Origin: Ignavibacteria bacterium
GTDB lineage: Bacteria; Bacteroidota; Ignavibacteria; Kapaibacteriales; UBA2268
Assembly (NCBI GenBank): GCA_016844745.1
Contig: JAERMQ010000042.1
Span: forward strand, 20,057-84,056
Length of the DNA: 64,000 nt
Reading direction: 5' to 3'
Under the pieces are notes generated by a model. The model was not told the DNA's origin. It saw only the letters and a list, made by a program, of their open reading frames with translations, and did not search any database. The position numbers and the translations under genes were made by a program. Shown one piece after another: positions 38,595 to 47,428 of the stretch; within the stretch, counting starts at the first letter, position 1; each line of letters starts with the position of its first letter.

Positions 38595-39848
38595 ATGAGA
38601 TTATTCAAAGAAATATCGGAAAGTTTACGAATGGCTCTCACAGCGCTGTACGCCAATAAACTGCGCTCATTTCTGGCTTCTCTGGGAGTAGTCATTGGTA
38701 TTTCGTTCGTTATACTCATGGGCTGGGCATTGGACGGATTAGACCATGCCATGGCTGACGCATTCAAAGCATTAGGCGCCGATATGCTATACGTCGATAA
38801 ATGGGACTGGGCTGGCGGGAGGCGTTGGGATTTAATCAGGCAGCGCAAACCTATAACAATCGAGCAGGGAAAAGAGTTGGTCGAAAGGCTGCAAACACCT
38901 GAATTAGCATACATGTATTCCAATGCACATAGAGCAAATTTTAAATGTAAGGATAAAGCATTTACCGGTATCTCCGTTAACGGTACCGGTTGGCAACATT
39001 CGCAAACACCGATGGGTTCGATTCTTGAAGGCAGGCATTTTTCAATTTTCGAGGCACAGCAATCAGCACGGGTTGCAGTAATTGGATATAATGTTAATGC
39101 AAAAATTTTTCCTGAAGGCGGCGCTATCGGTACATTATTGAAAATAAACGGAATCGACTTCACTATAATCGGGGTTGCCAAAAAGCAGGGTACTGCATTC
39201 TTCGATTTTCTCGATAATGAAGTACATATCCCATTCGGCGCATTCATCAAAATATTCGGACGTGAACGTTCTGTTGGAATATCCGTCAAGGCAGGAAGCG
39301 AAGAAAATATGGAACGTGTAAAGTCAGAAATTCGCGGTCTGATGCGAAGTATTCGAAATTTGAAACCTAATCAGGAAGATGATTTCTCGATTAATGAGTT
39401 GAAAGCCTTCGATGAAATACTAAACGAAATGCGTAAATATATTTGGGGCGCTGGAATCGGGATGACAATACTTTCGTTTATTGTTGGCATAATCGGTATT
39501 ATGAATATCATGTTCGTCTCCGTTACCGAAAGAACAAAGGAAATAGGAATAAGAAAAGCAATTGGAGCGAGGAAGAGTTCGATATGGTATCAATTCATTA
39601 TCGAATCGTCTGTGTTATGTATTGCAGGCTCTATTTTTTCGCTAATTTTATGCTCAATTATTGTTTACCTGGCAGCTACTTTCTTACCGGATTATTGGCC
39701 CAAAGCGGATTTATTATCACCCTATTTACCGTATCAATTATTGTTTATTGCTTCGATTGTTTCAATTTTTGTTGGCATTATAGCCGGATTGGTTCCTGCT
39801 ATACGTGCGGCAAATCTCGACCCGGTAGATGCGCTGCGTTATGAGTAA
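38595..39848 (+). CDS. MacB-like FtsX-domain permease, first copy
   Basis: 417 residues. Helix 1 near 25-45 (LASLGVVIGISFVILMGWAL), a MacB periplasmic core domain to about 275, and three helices in the C-terminal FtsX domain (FIVGIIGIMNIMFVSVTERT, then KEIGIRKAIGARKSSI, and IFVGIIAGLVPAIRAANLDPVDALRYE). The motif EIGIRKAIGA is the coupling-helix region contacting the ATPase. It starts six bases after the ATPase stop. Paired with the second permease it can form a heterodimer. Confidence 0.92.
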   Translation: MRLFKEISESLRMALTALYANKLRSFLASLGVVIGISFVILMGWALDGLDHAMADAFKALGADMLYVDKWDWAGGRRWDLIRQRKPITIEQGKELVERLQTPELAYMYSNAHRANFKCKDKAFTGISVNGTGWQHSQTPMGSILEGRHFSIFEAQQSARVAVIGYNVNAKIFPEGGAIGTLLKINGIDFTIIGVAKKQGTAFFDFLDNEVHIPFGAFIKIFGRERSVGISVKAGSEENMERVKSEIRGLMRSIRNLKPNQEDDFSINELKAFDEILNEMRKYIWGAGIGMTILSFIVGIIGIMNIMFVSVTERTKEIGIRKAIGARKSSIWYQFIIESSVLCIAGSIFSLILCSIIVYLAATFLPDYWPKADLLSPYLPYQLLFIASIVSIFVGIIAGLVPAIRAANLDPVDALRYE

Positions 39849-39873
39849 ATTACTAATTACTAATTACTAATTA
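39847..39873. repeat. Heptamer array (TAATTAC)
   Basis: About four units of TAATTAC directly at the stop codon of the first permease. Confidence 0.75.
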
Positions 39874-40000
39874 TGGATTATAAATATTATATTTTAAGTT
39901 TAAGGATAAGGGATAATGAATTAGGTATAAATAGGATTAAAAAATCCTAAAATCTTTAAATCCTATAAATCCTAATTCAGATAATTAAATGAACAAAAAA

Positions 40001-40076
40001 CCATTAACCATTAATCATTAACCATTAACCATTAACCATTAATCATTAATCATTAACCATTAACCATTAACCATTA
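40001..40076. repeat. Heptamer array (CCATTAA/TCATTAA), about 11 units
   Basis: Perfect seven-base periodicity with a C/T alternation at one position, ending four bases before the second permease ATG. Unit number changes here would shift the leader length or promoter spacing of that gene. Confidence 0.9.
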
Positions 40077-40080
40077 GATT

Positions 40081-41310
40081 ATGAATATAGGTGAAAGCAT
40101 AATATTAGCCCTGAACTCAATCAGGGGAAATAAAATGAGGGCAGCACTTACGATGTTAGGCATTTCGATAGGTGTATTTGCAATTATGGCATCCGGCTCC
40201 CTTATATATTCTTTGAACGATATGATGTCAAGCCAGTTGGATGAATTAGGCGAAAATACATTTTTTATTTATAAAATGCCGGCAATGAATTTCGGACATA
40301 ACTGGCGGAAATATGCCAAACGAAAACCGATTTCTTACTCACAAGGAAAAGAATTCAAGAAATCAATGACCCTGACAAATGATATTAGTATATACGGCGA
40401 ATCGTTCGGAGGTAGTGTGAAATCAGGGGATTTGGAGACTGACCCTGATGTTATTGCTGTTGGATGTGATGAAAATTTTTTCCAGTTCAATAACTACAAA
40501 GTTGCCCTGGGCAGGCTTATTACCCAGGAAGATATTAACATGAATTCCAGTGTTGCCGTTATTGGTAATGATATTATAACAAAGATTTTTCCAAATTTAA
40601 ATCCTATCGGTAGAAAAATCCGTATGAAGAACCAGGTTTTCACCGTTATAGGAACGCTCGTACCACGCGGCGCAGTTATGGGGCAAAGCCAGGATAATTT
40701 CATTATGGTTCCTGTTACTCCATTCCTGAAATACTTCACCAACGAGTGGACCGAATCTTTGAATATTATCTGCAAAGCCGAAAGCCGTGCTTTACTTACC
40801 GAAACTATCGACGAAGCAACCGGTGTTATGCGGACAATCCGCAATTGCAAACCCTGGGAAGAGAACAATTTTGAAGTAGAAACATCCGAATCGATAACGG
40901 AGCAGTTCTCAAGTATAACTGATTACCTGTCGATTTTCGGAAATGTTTCCGGTATAATAGCTCTAATTGCTGCCGGTGTTGGCATTATGAACATTATGCT
41001 TGTAACGGTAAAGGAACGTACTCGTGAAATAGGTGTTCGCAAGGCTGTTGGTGCAAAAAGAAGCTGGATTCTGACTCAATTTATTATCGAAGCCGTCGTG
41101 CTTTGCCAGATTGGCGGATTGATTGGTATGACGCTTGGTTACGGATGTTCTTCATTATTAGGAAGCATGATTGGCTTTAAATTAGGAATTCCTGTTTTAT
41201 TGATACTCAAGAGTATTGGAATTTGCACAATGCTTGGAGTTACATTCGGCGCATATCCCTCATGGAAAGCTGCTAAGCTCGACCCAATAGAAGCGCTGAG
41301 ATATGAGTAA
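40081..41310 (+). CDS. MacB-like FtsX-domain permease, second copy
   Basis: 409 residues with the same layout as the preceding permease: helix 1 (AALTMLGISIGVFAIMASGS), a periplasmic core with DVIAVGCDENFFQ and MKNQVFTVIGTLVPRG, and the C-terminal FtsX helices (GIIALIAAGVGIMNIMLVTV, ERTREIGVRKAVGAKRS, final KLDPIEALRYE). Similarity to the first copy is clear but limited, so the duplication is old. Efflux substrate is not predictable: macrolides, peptides, siderophores or lipoproteins are all known for this group. Confidence 0.92.
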   Translation: MNIGESIILALNSIRGNKMRAALTMLGISIGVFAIMASGSLIYSLNDMMSSQLDELGENTFFIYKMPAMNFGHNWRKYAKRKPISYSQGKEFKKSMTLTNDISIYGESFGGSVKSGDLETDPDVIAVGCDENFFQFNNYKVALGRLITQEDINMNSSVAVIGNDIITKIFPNLNPIGRKIRMKNQVFTVIGTLVPRGAVMGQSQDNFIMVPVTPFLKYFTNEWTESLNIICKAESRALLTETIDEATGVMRTIRNCKPWEENNFEVETSESITEQFSSITDYLSIFGNVSGIIALIAAGVGIMNIMLVTVKERTREIGVRKAVGAKRSWILTQFIIEAVVLCQIGGLIGMTLGYGCSSLLGSMIGFKLGIPVLLILKSIGICTMLGVTFGAYPSWKAAKLDPIEALRYE

Positions 41311-41314
41311 TTTT

Positions 41315-41353
41315 AATTCTGAATTCTGAATTCTGAATTCTGAATTCTGAATT
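41315..41353. repeat. Heptamer array (TGAATTC), 5-6 units
   Basis: Identical unit to the 36038 array. It starts five bases after the second permease stop. Confidence 0.88.
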
Positions 41354-41427
41354 ATAAGTTCTTTTTTTTAATTACTTTTTAAAATACTAATAAAGTATTA
41401 AAATGGAAATATATTAAAAATAAATAT

Positions 41428-41456
41428 CATAACTCATAACTCATAACTCATAACTT
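41428..41456. repeat. Heptamer array (CATAACT), 4 units
   Basis: Four units directly upstream of the comF start at 41458, with no spacer, where a ribosome-binding site would lie. Confidence 0.88.
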
Positions 41457-41457
41457 A

Positions 41458-42198
41458 ATGAAGACACTCTCTTCAATATTAAAAGCAACTACAACCTCAA
41501 TCACCGATTTACTTGCAAGGCGGATATGCCTTGTTTGCAAATCCGTTTTAAATAATAATCCTGTTCAAAAAAGCGTATCTTATATAACATCAGGATTTAT
41601 ATGCCCCCGCTGTAATGATAGATTTCCTGCACCAATTGAACCATCCGGTATTTTGAATCAAATGATTTCACACTTTCCAGGTGATGAATTATCAATTAGC
41701 AATGCAGCATGTTTATTTCAAGCGGATGAGGATTCAGCATATATGGAATTAATTTATGCTTTGAAATATAAAGGATTCAAGCGGGTAGGGGAGCAGCTTG
41801 GAACCATGTTAGGTGATTATCTGAATTTAATTGGTATGACTGATTTTGATTTCATAACCGCTGTACCAATTCACTCAGCAAGAAGGAGGGAGCGTGGATA
41901 TAACCAATCCGAATACATTGCAAGAGCCGTAGCGGATAATTTAAACAAACCGGCAAATTTCAAACTCATTAAAAGAAATAAATATACTCAAACGCAAACC
42001 CTGTTAGGCAGCGATGAGAGACGGAAAAACGTTAACGGTGTTTTTGCAGGAGGAAAGGAATTTGATTTGCTCAGGAATAAAAAAATACTTCTTATTGACG
42101 ATGTGCTGACAACGGGAGCAACGATTAATGCGGCTGCCACTGCATTACTGGAATCAGGAGCAAAAAGGGTGGATTGTGCAGCGCTGGCACATGCTTAG
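41458..42198 (+). CDS. comF: ComF family phosphoribosyltransferase-like protein
   Basis: 246 residues. Two CxxC pairs in the first 60 residues (ICLVCKS and ICPRCND) make the usual N-terminal zinc finger. The phosphoribosyltransferase part has ITAVPIHSARRRERGYNQSE and the PRPP loop LLIDDVLTTGATINAA. ComF is needed for DNA uptake in naturally transformable bacteria, and homologues occur widely outside them. The start is ATG 41458, right after the heptamer array. Confidence 0.9.
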   Translation: MKTLSSILKATTTSITDLLARRICLVCKSVLNNNPVQKSVSYITSGFICPRCNDRFPAPIEPSGILNQMISHFPGDELSISNAACLFQADEDSAYMELIYALKYKGFKRVGEQLGTMLGDYLNLIGMTDFDFITAVPIHSARRRERGYNQSEYIARAVADNLNKPANFKLIKRNKYTQTQTLLGSDERRKNVNGVFAGGKEFDLLRNKKILLIDDVLTTGATINAAATALLESGAKRVDCAALAHA

Positions 42199-42511
42199 TC
42201 TAATAAATTTTCAATTACCAATTACTAATTTTCAATAAATTTTCAATGATTAATTTTGAATTTTAATTTATAAATTTGAAATTGATTGAAAATTGCAAAA
42301 TTGTAAATTCATTCCTAACGTCAGGAGTTCCTCTTGACGTATATTTTTTATTTGATTGGTAGAAATGGGGTCAAGAGGAACTCTTGACCTTAGGTTTCTT
42401 TTTTTTTCTCATTAGAAATTGATTGAAAATTGCAAAATTGATAATTGAAAATTCTCAACCTCACCTCAAGAGTTCCTCTTAACCGGAGGATTAATCATAG
42501 CTTTCAAAAAT
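42199..42511. repeat. AT-rich palindromic repeat, copy C, with hairpins
   Basis: Starts just after comF: TTTTCAATTACCAATTACTA, TTTTCAATAAATTTTCAATG, then GATTGAAAATTGCAAAATTG. The hairpins GTCAGGAGTTCCTCTTGACG and GGTCAAGAGGAACTCTTGAC and a second partial AT-rich unit (42410-42455) follow. The stretch from GAGTTCCTCTTGACGTATAT to GGTCAAGA.GAACTCTTGACC is nearly identical to 43620-43690 on the other side of hicBA. No gene. Confidence 0.82.
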
Positions 42512-42763
42512 TTATTTCTCTTTGGTATAAAACTCTTCATTTATTTCATCAATTGATATATATTGGGATAATTGCCTGATAATTGCTTTAATTGTACCTT
42601 TATCAAGTTCTGGATGGTTGGGGATTGTTATAGTTTGTTCTTGTTTTGATACCGTAGTTTTCTTAAGTTTAATATGGCTTCCCTTTTGAGAATATACTTC
42701 GAACCCCAAAATTGCCATAATTTTTATTAATTTTTTTCCCGATAATTGTTTAAGCTTAGGCAT
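42512..42763 (-). CDS. hicA: HicA-family mRNA interferase toxin
   Basis: About 83 residues from ATG 42763 (MPKLKQLSGKKLIKIMAILG); a longer frame from 42775 exists. The double-stranded RNA-binding-like fold of YcfA/HicA is marked by GFEVYSQKGSHIKLKK with the catalytic-type histidine in GSH, then ITIPNHPELDKGTIKAIIRQ. HicA toxins cut mRNA on the ribosome-free pool and are neutralised by HicB. Its start overlaps the hicB stop by eight bases. The antitoxin-first gene order is the less common arrangement but well known. Confidence 0.9.
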   Translation of the reverse strand: MPKLKQLSGKKLIKIMAILGFEVYSQKGSHIKLKKTTVSKQEQTITIPNHPELDKGTIKAIIRQLSQYISIDEINEEFYTKEK

Positions 42764-42983
42764 ATTCAAGTGCACCGAGTTCTATATTGGCGAGAATTGT
42801 AGGATTTTTAACAATTTCATAATCCTCGAGTAATGATTCTTCAAAATGAAGCTCTAATGCTTCTCTTATATTGAAAATAAGTTCATCGAGTGATTTTGCC
42901 TGAGTAATAACAGGAATACCTACACATTCGGCAATATAATATTTCTCACCTTTGTATATCTGAACCTGAATAATTTTTTTCAA
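42756..42983 (-). CDS. hicB: HicB-family antitoxin
   Basis: 75 residues: VQIYKGEKYYIAECVGIPVI then TQAKSLDELIFNIREALELH are the partial RNase-H-like fold of HicB. The C-terminal part is short and has no helix-turn-helix or ribbon-helix-helix that I can see, so this HicB may bind the toxin but regulate weakly, or be the short UPF0150 type. It leads the operon and overlaps hicA. Confidence 0.88.
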   Translation of the reverse strand: MKKIIQVQIYKGEKYYIAECVGIPVITQAKSLDELIFNIREALELHFEESLLEDYEIVKNPTILANIELGALEYA

Positions 42984-43124
42984 TTTCTCACCTCTATTTA
43001 TTGCATTAAACCTTTTAACGAAAATACCACAATTTCATTTTATTATTGTGATAATCATCAATATAATAATTCATACATCTTTTAGAAAAAAATATGTGTT
43101 TCTTTTATTATAAGCAAGAGTTCC
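42984..43124. other. hicB upstream region
   Basis: About 140 AT-rich bases holding the presumed hicBA promoter on the minus strand. No operator palindrome is clear. Confidence 0.4.
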
Positions 43125-43741
43125 TCTTTATATGAAAGGAGAATATAATTTTCAATTTTCAATAAATTATCAATGATTAATTTTGAATTTTAATTTAAAA
43201 AATTATAAATTGATTGAAAATTACAAAATTGATAATTGAAAATTCTATCCTAAGGTCAAGAGGAAGGATTCTTTTTTTCTCATTATAAATTGATTGAAAA
43301 TTACAAAATTGATAATTGAAAATTCTATCCTAAGGTCAAGAGGAACTCTTGACCTTAGGATTCTTTTTATTTCTCATTATAAATTGATTGAAAATTACAA
43401 AATTGATAATTGAAAATTTTATCCTAACGTCAAGAGTTCCTCTTGACCTTAGGATTCTTTTTTTTTCTCATTATAAATTGATTGAAAATTGCAAAATTGA
43501 TAATTGAAAATTTTATCCTAACGTCAAGAGTAACTCTTGACCTTAGGATTCTTTTTTTCTCATTATAAATTGATTGAAAATTACAAAATTGATAATTGAA
43601 AATTTTATCCTAACGTCAAGAGTTCCTCTTGACGTATATTTTTTATTTGATGGATAGAAATGGGGTCAAGATGAACTCTTGACCTTAGGATAAAGAGGAA
43701 ATCTTGACCTTAGGATAAAGAGGAACTCTTGACCTTAGGAT
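43125..43741. repeat. AT-rich palindromic repeat copy D expanded into a tandem hairpin array
   Basis: A full copy of the AT-rich element (AGAGTTCCTCTTTATATGAA onward) continues into five units of about 80-95 bases. Each is ATTATAAATTGATTGAAAAT, ACAAAATTGATAATTGAAAA, then a GC-richer hairpin CCTAAGGTCAAGAG / CTCTTGACCTTAGG and a T run. Unit starts are near 43203, 43282, 43377, 43471 and 43562. Three short hairpin-only copies close the array at the stop codon of the next gene. Hairpin tops vary between TTCC and AACT-type loops. Confidence 0.88.
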
Positions 43742-44035
43742 TTAAGCTACATCACTTATATCGAGATGGAATTCCTGCCTGGATTTCGAGTTTTCTTTAT
43801 CGATAAAATCACGTATTGCAGGACTAACGAAAATATTATCCACACCGGCGCTAACAAGACACCTTGCCAAAACACCTGATTTGGTTTCCAAGGTTGTTGA
43901 TCGGTTGAAAACAATTACTTTTTGTTCGTGAATGATGCAGTAGCCGCTTGAAAAATTGCCGCTTTCCTTGCGAACGACAACGCCAAGCTTCTTTGAAAGC
44001 TCTAATAATTGTTCGTATAAGTCAGATAATTTCAT
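43742..44035 (-). CDS. Small conserved-looking hypothetical protein
   Basis: 97 residues, no family recognised. N-terminal half is helical (LSDLYEQLLELSKKLGVVVR), then short strands FSSGYCIIHEQKVIVFNRST. The centre ETKSGVLARCLVSAGVDNIF and the segment VSPAIRDFIDKE look like an ordered small domain. It lies 18 bases downstream of the membrane-protein gene on the same strand, so it is probably co-transcribed. Its stop codon directly touches the hairpin array, which would form the 3' end of the mRNA. Confidence 0.7.
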   Translation of the reverse strand: MKLSDLYEQLLELSKKLGVVVRKESGNFSSGYCIIHEQKVIVFNRSTTLETKSGVLARCLVSAGVDNIFVSPAIRDFIDKENSKSRQEFHLDISDVA

Positions 44036-44053
44036 CGATAGCCTCTTTTTTAA

Positions 44054-44647
44054 TCATTCGTTTATATCAATCTTATGTTTCAATTCAGGTTCATTATCAC
44101 TTTTAGAATGATGTGGATTTCTCAGCATATCCAACGGCTGCCAGATAATATAAATTATTGCCGTTATAATAGCTAAGAAAGCAAGCGCCGTTGCCGATGT
44201 TGCCGGAATATTATCGAACCTGAAAAGAAAATAATCAATAATCTGGGTATTTGAGAAAAATTTGATTTCATTAAAATAAAAGCTGAGGCTTAACCTAATA
44301 TCCAAATAAACTGTGTAGAGCTGTACCGGGGATGCAAGAAAAAAAAGTACAAATGCCATGAACAGCCAGCCACGTGATTTTAAGGATTTCCTCCAATAAA
44401 TGCAAAGAAATATTGCCGATATGAATGCAGCTAAATATCCTGCAATTGTATAGGTTGCCGTAAGTGCATATAGTTGGAGGGTATGCAATTTAATAGCTTC
44501 AGTGAACTGTTCCTTGAGGATTTTCGTTCCGGGAATGTATAAATCATACGCAAGCGCCGTTCGGACTATCGAACCCCCAAACCATAATAAAAAACCTAAT
44601 GTGAATGCCGTTATAAAGAATTTATAATAAAGATTTCTTTTTTTCAT
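44054..44647 (-). CDS. Four-helix membrane protein of unknown function
   Basis: 197 residues with four predicted helices: FFITAFTLGFLLWFGGSIV, ATYTIAGYLAAFISAIFLCI, WLFMAFVLFFLASPVQLYTV and ALAFLAIITAIIYIIWQPL. The C-terminal 25 residues are charged and probably cytosolic. No known family motif. A TAAATTTG box sits 29 bases upstream of the ATG. It starts the two-gene minus-strand unit that is divergent from murF. Confidence 0.7.
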   Translation of the reverse strand: MKKRNLYYKFFITAFTLGFLLWFGGSIVRTALAYDLYIPGTKILKEQFTEAIKLHTLQLYALTATYTIAGYLAAFISAIFLCIYWRKSLKSRGWLFMAFVLFFLASPVQLYTVYLDIRLSLSFYFNEIKFFSNTQIIDYFLFRFDNIPATSATALAFLAIITAIIYIIWQPLDMLRNPHHSKSDNEPELKHKIDINE

Positions 44648-44675
44648 CTTTCCTAAAATATTTTTTTAAACTTGG

Positions 44676-44683
44676 CAAATTTA
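44676..44683 (-). promoter_or_regulatory. Candidate -7 box of the membrane-protein gene
   Basis: Minus strand CGTAAATTTGCC, identical in its first ten bases to the gyrB and mraY sites. Confidence 0.5.
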
Positions 44684-44753
44684 CGAAACATCGATAAAAT
44701 AATCATAATGTACGACGTCATTATTTTTTTCAAAATTTACAGGCAAGGTGATT

Positions 44754-46166
44754 ATGCTAAAAAACAAAGCTGCTTTTAACGGCTACGAACTTGAGGTAAT
44801 ATTCGGTAAAACGTCATTGCTCAATATTCAAAACGATTTTAATTCAATAGGTGTTTCAATTGATTCGCGTTCAATCGAGTCCGGGAATATCTTTGTAGCG
44901 CTTCCGGGCAGCAAAATTGATGGTCATTCGAAAGTGGCAGAAGCATTTGAACAAGGCGCTGCAGCAGCAGTTGTAGAGAAAGGTAAATTTGAAAATGAAA
45001 TTGAGAATTTCGAAAATAAGTCTTTCATTATTGTAGAAAATTCTCAAACAGCATTAGGTAAATTTGGTAAATTTCATCGTAACAGGTTCGAAATGCCAAT
45101 TATCGCAGTTGCCGGCTCGAATGGTAAAACAACAACTAAGGAAATGATAGCAAACCTTCTATCAATTAAATATAAAGTTCTTAAAACCCATGCAAATTTC
45201 AATAATCAACTTGGTGTCCCGCTAATGCTGCTGCAATTATCCGAAGATTATTATTTAGCTGTTCTGGAAATGGGAACTAATGAACCCGGTGAAATTTCCA
45301 TCCTTTCGGAAATGGTTTGCCCAACAGATGGAATTATAACTAATATCGGGAAGGAGCATCTCGAGAAGCTCATCGACCTCGATGGAGTAGAAATGGAGGA
45401 GACCTCATTATTCGGTTATTTGAACAAACATGCCGGGATGGCGTTTATTAATTCCGATGATTCGAGACTTACAAGATATCAAATGGTCATCGACAGAAAA
45501 TTTACTTTCGGAAGTTCAGAAGAATCTAACCTATCAGGCAAAATTTCTTTTGATTCGGATTTGAATACTATAATTGAAATACAATATGGAGAAAGACGAT
45601 TATCAATACATCCGCAAACTTTCGGTTATGCCGGGGGATTAAACGCATTGGCAGCGGCGGCTGTGGGTGCGCATTTCGGTTTGAGTAATGAAGAAATTAT
45701 TCTGGGAATCGAATCTTTTTCTCCTGATAAATCGCAAGGCTACGGGAGGATGCTTTGCGAAAGGGTAGGGGGGATTATGCTTATTAATGATTGCTATAAT
45801 GCAAATCCAAATTCAATGAAAGCTGCATTAGAGGATTTATCACGCTTGCCAATGCCGAAAGAATATAAAATTGCCGTGCTTGGCGACATGTTCGAATTGG
45901 GCGAAGCAGCACCATCTGAACATCTTGAAATCCTGGAATTAGCATCCGGGATTATTGGAAGAGTTTTCTTAACCGGTGAAAATTTTAAGCAGGCATTCGG
46001 CAAAGCAGAATTGAATAATGTTCGTTTTTTTTCAGGTAAGGAAAATTTAATTCAGGAATTAGTTGCCGGAATTAAAGGCAACGAGACAGTATTAGTCAAA
46101 GGTTCACGGGGAATGAAAATGGAAACGGTTGTATCTGATTTGAAGTCAAAATTGATTATTGAATGA
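44754..46166 (+). CDS. murF: UDP-N-acetylmuramoyl-tripeptide--D-alanyl-D-alanine ligase
   Basis: About 470 residues. Mur-ligase N-domain (GVSIDSRSIESGNIFVALPG), ATP-binding loop VAGSNGKTTTKEM, central motifs LKTHANFNNQLGVPL and VLEMGTNEPGEI, and C-domain LINDCYNANPNSMKAAL plus KIAVLGDMFELGE, the last two being typical of MurF rather than MurE or MurD. It adds D-Ala-D-Ala to UDP-MurNAc-tripeptide in the cytosol. ATG 44754 has AAGGTG five bases before it, so I prefer it to GTG 44748. Confidence 0.95.
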   Translation: MLKNKAAFNGYELEVIFGKTSLLNIQNDFNSIGVSIDSRSIESGNIFVALPGSKIDGHSKVAEAFEQGAAAAVVEKGKFENEIENFENKSFIIVENSQTALGKFGKFHRNRFEMPIIAVAGSNGKTTTKEMIANLLSIKYKVLKTHANFNNQLGVPLMLLQLSEDYYLAVLEMGTNEPGEISILSEMVCPTDGIITNIGKEHLEKLIDLDGVEMEETSLFGYLNKHAGMAFINSDDSRLTRYQMVIDRKFTFGSSEESNLSGKISFDSDLNTIIEIQYGERRLSIHPQTFGYAGGLNALAAAAVGAHFGLSNEEIILGIESFSPDKSQGYGRMLCERVGGIMLINDCYNANPNSMKAALEDLSRLPMPKEYKIAVLGDMFELGEAAPSEHLEILELASGIIGRVFLTGENFKQAFGKAELNNVRFFSGKENLIQELVAGIKGNETVLVKGSRGMKMETVVSDLKSKLIIE

Positions 46167-46209
46167 CATTAGGAAAAATTATTTTTACATGAAAAAAGGG
46201 AATTTTTCG

Positions 46210-46217
46210 TAAATTTG
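46210..46217 (+). promoter_or_regulatory. Candidate -7 box of mraY
   Basis: CGTAAATTTGTAATG lies in the 105-base murF-mraY gap, 54 bases before the mraY ATG. It suggests mraY has its own promoter besides read-through from murF. Confidence 0.5.
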
Positions 46218-46271
46218 TAATGTAAACCTTATCTGATTGGTAGGGTATTTTATTATGAATGGTAAGGATTT

Positions 46272-47402
46272 ATGTTTTATTATCTTACGCATTGGATAAG
46301 AGCAGAACTCAACACACCCGGCTTTGGCGTTTTTCAATATATCACATTTCGAGCAGCAGCAGCAGCAATTTCCGCTGTTTTGTTGGCTTTTTTATTAGGA
46401 CCATATCTTATAGAATTACTTCGGACAAAGCAAATAGGCGAAAGCGCCAAGGCGGAACTTGCCGGAGTAGGGAATCACAGCTCGAAAGCAGGTACACCTA
46501 CCATGGGAGGATTAATAGTTCTATTTGCAATATTAATACCGACTATTTTTTGGGCGGATATTGCTAACGCATACATTATTCTTATAATAATTGCAACCGT
46601 ATGGTTGGGTATTGTCGGTTTCATAGATGATTATTTGAAGGTAATAAAGAAAAAACCAAACGGACTAATCGGCAATTATAAATTAGTAGGGCAAATTTCA
46701 ATAGGTCTGATTGTCGGTTGCACGATTTACTTTTATCCCGAATGGTTCTCGCCTACATTTATTCAAATCAAAACTCTTTCGACAGTACCATTCGTTAAAA
46801 ATTTAAGCATCGATTTCGGATTATTATATATTCCCTTAATTGTTTTCATAATTACCGCTACATCGAATGCTGTTAACCTTACTGATGGATTGGACGGTTT
46901 GGCTATAGGTACTGTCGGCATAACGGCGCTGGCACTTGCAGTAATTAGTTATGTATCAGGTAATGTAAAATTTGCAGAATATTTGAATATTCCTCATTTA
47001 TCCGGTTCCGGAGAGTTGACTGTGTTCTGTGCCGCATTGGTTGGCGCCTCGCTCGGTTTTTTATGGTTTAATTCTTATCCTGCGCAAATCATTATGGGCG
47101 ATACCGGTGCATTAGCATTAGGAGGTTCGATTGGGGTGCTATGTATTTTACTCAAAAAAGAGCTTCTACTGCCGATTCTGGGAGGTATTTTCTTTATGGA
47201 AACAGTTTCCGTTATTATTCAAATGTGGTATTTCAAATATACAAGAAAGCGTTATGGCGAGGGCAGGAGGATTTTTAAGATGGCTCCGGTTCATCACCAT
47301 TTCGAGAAATTAGGCTGGCATGAATCGAAAATTGTTTCGAGATTTTATATCATTGCTATTATACTTGCCATCATAGCATTGGCAACATTTAAAGTACGTT
47401 AA
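46272..47402 (+). CDS. mraY: Phospho-N-acetylmuramoyl-pentapeptide-transferase
   Basis: 376 residues, about ten helices. Signature blocks: HSSKAGTPTMGGLIVLFAI, IGFVDD-type loop GIVGFIDDYLKVIKKKPNGL with the catalytic aspartates, SNAVNLTDGLDGLAIG, IIMGDTGALALGG and the histidine loop MAPVHHHFEKLGWHESKIV. It transfers phospho-MurNAc-pentapeptide to undecaprenyl phosphate, giving lipid I. murF then mraY is the dcw-cluster order, but murD and the rest do not follow. Confidence 0.97.
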   Translation: MFYYLTHWIRAELNTPGFGVFQYITFRAAAAAISAVLLAFLLGPYLIELLRTKQIGESAKAELAGVGNHSSKAGTPTMGGLIVLFAILIPTIFWADIANAYIILIIIATVWLGIVGFIDDYLKVIKKKPNGLIGNYKLVGQISIGLIVGCTIYFYPEWFSPTFIQIKTLSTVPFVKNLSIDFGLLYIPLIVFIITATSNAVNLTDGLDGLAIGTVGITALALAVISYVSGNVKFAEYLNIPHLSGSGELTVFCAALVGASLGFLWFNSYPAQIIMGDTGALALGGSIGVLCILLKKELLLPILGGIFFMETVSVIIQMWYFKYTRKRYGEGRRIFKMAPVHHHFEKLGWHESKIVSRFYIIAIILAIIALATFKVR

Positions 47403-47428
47403 TATATTAATAATAAATAAAAAAATTT

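Noticed and set aside
43198..43640. CRISPR-like array (regular 80-95 base units)
   Set aside because: Spacer parts are near-identical between units, units are too long and hairpin-based, and no cas gene is near; it is an expanded AT-rich palindromic repeat.
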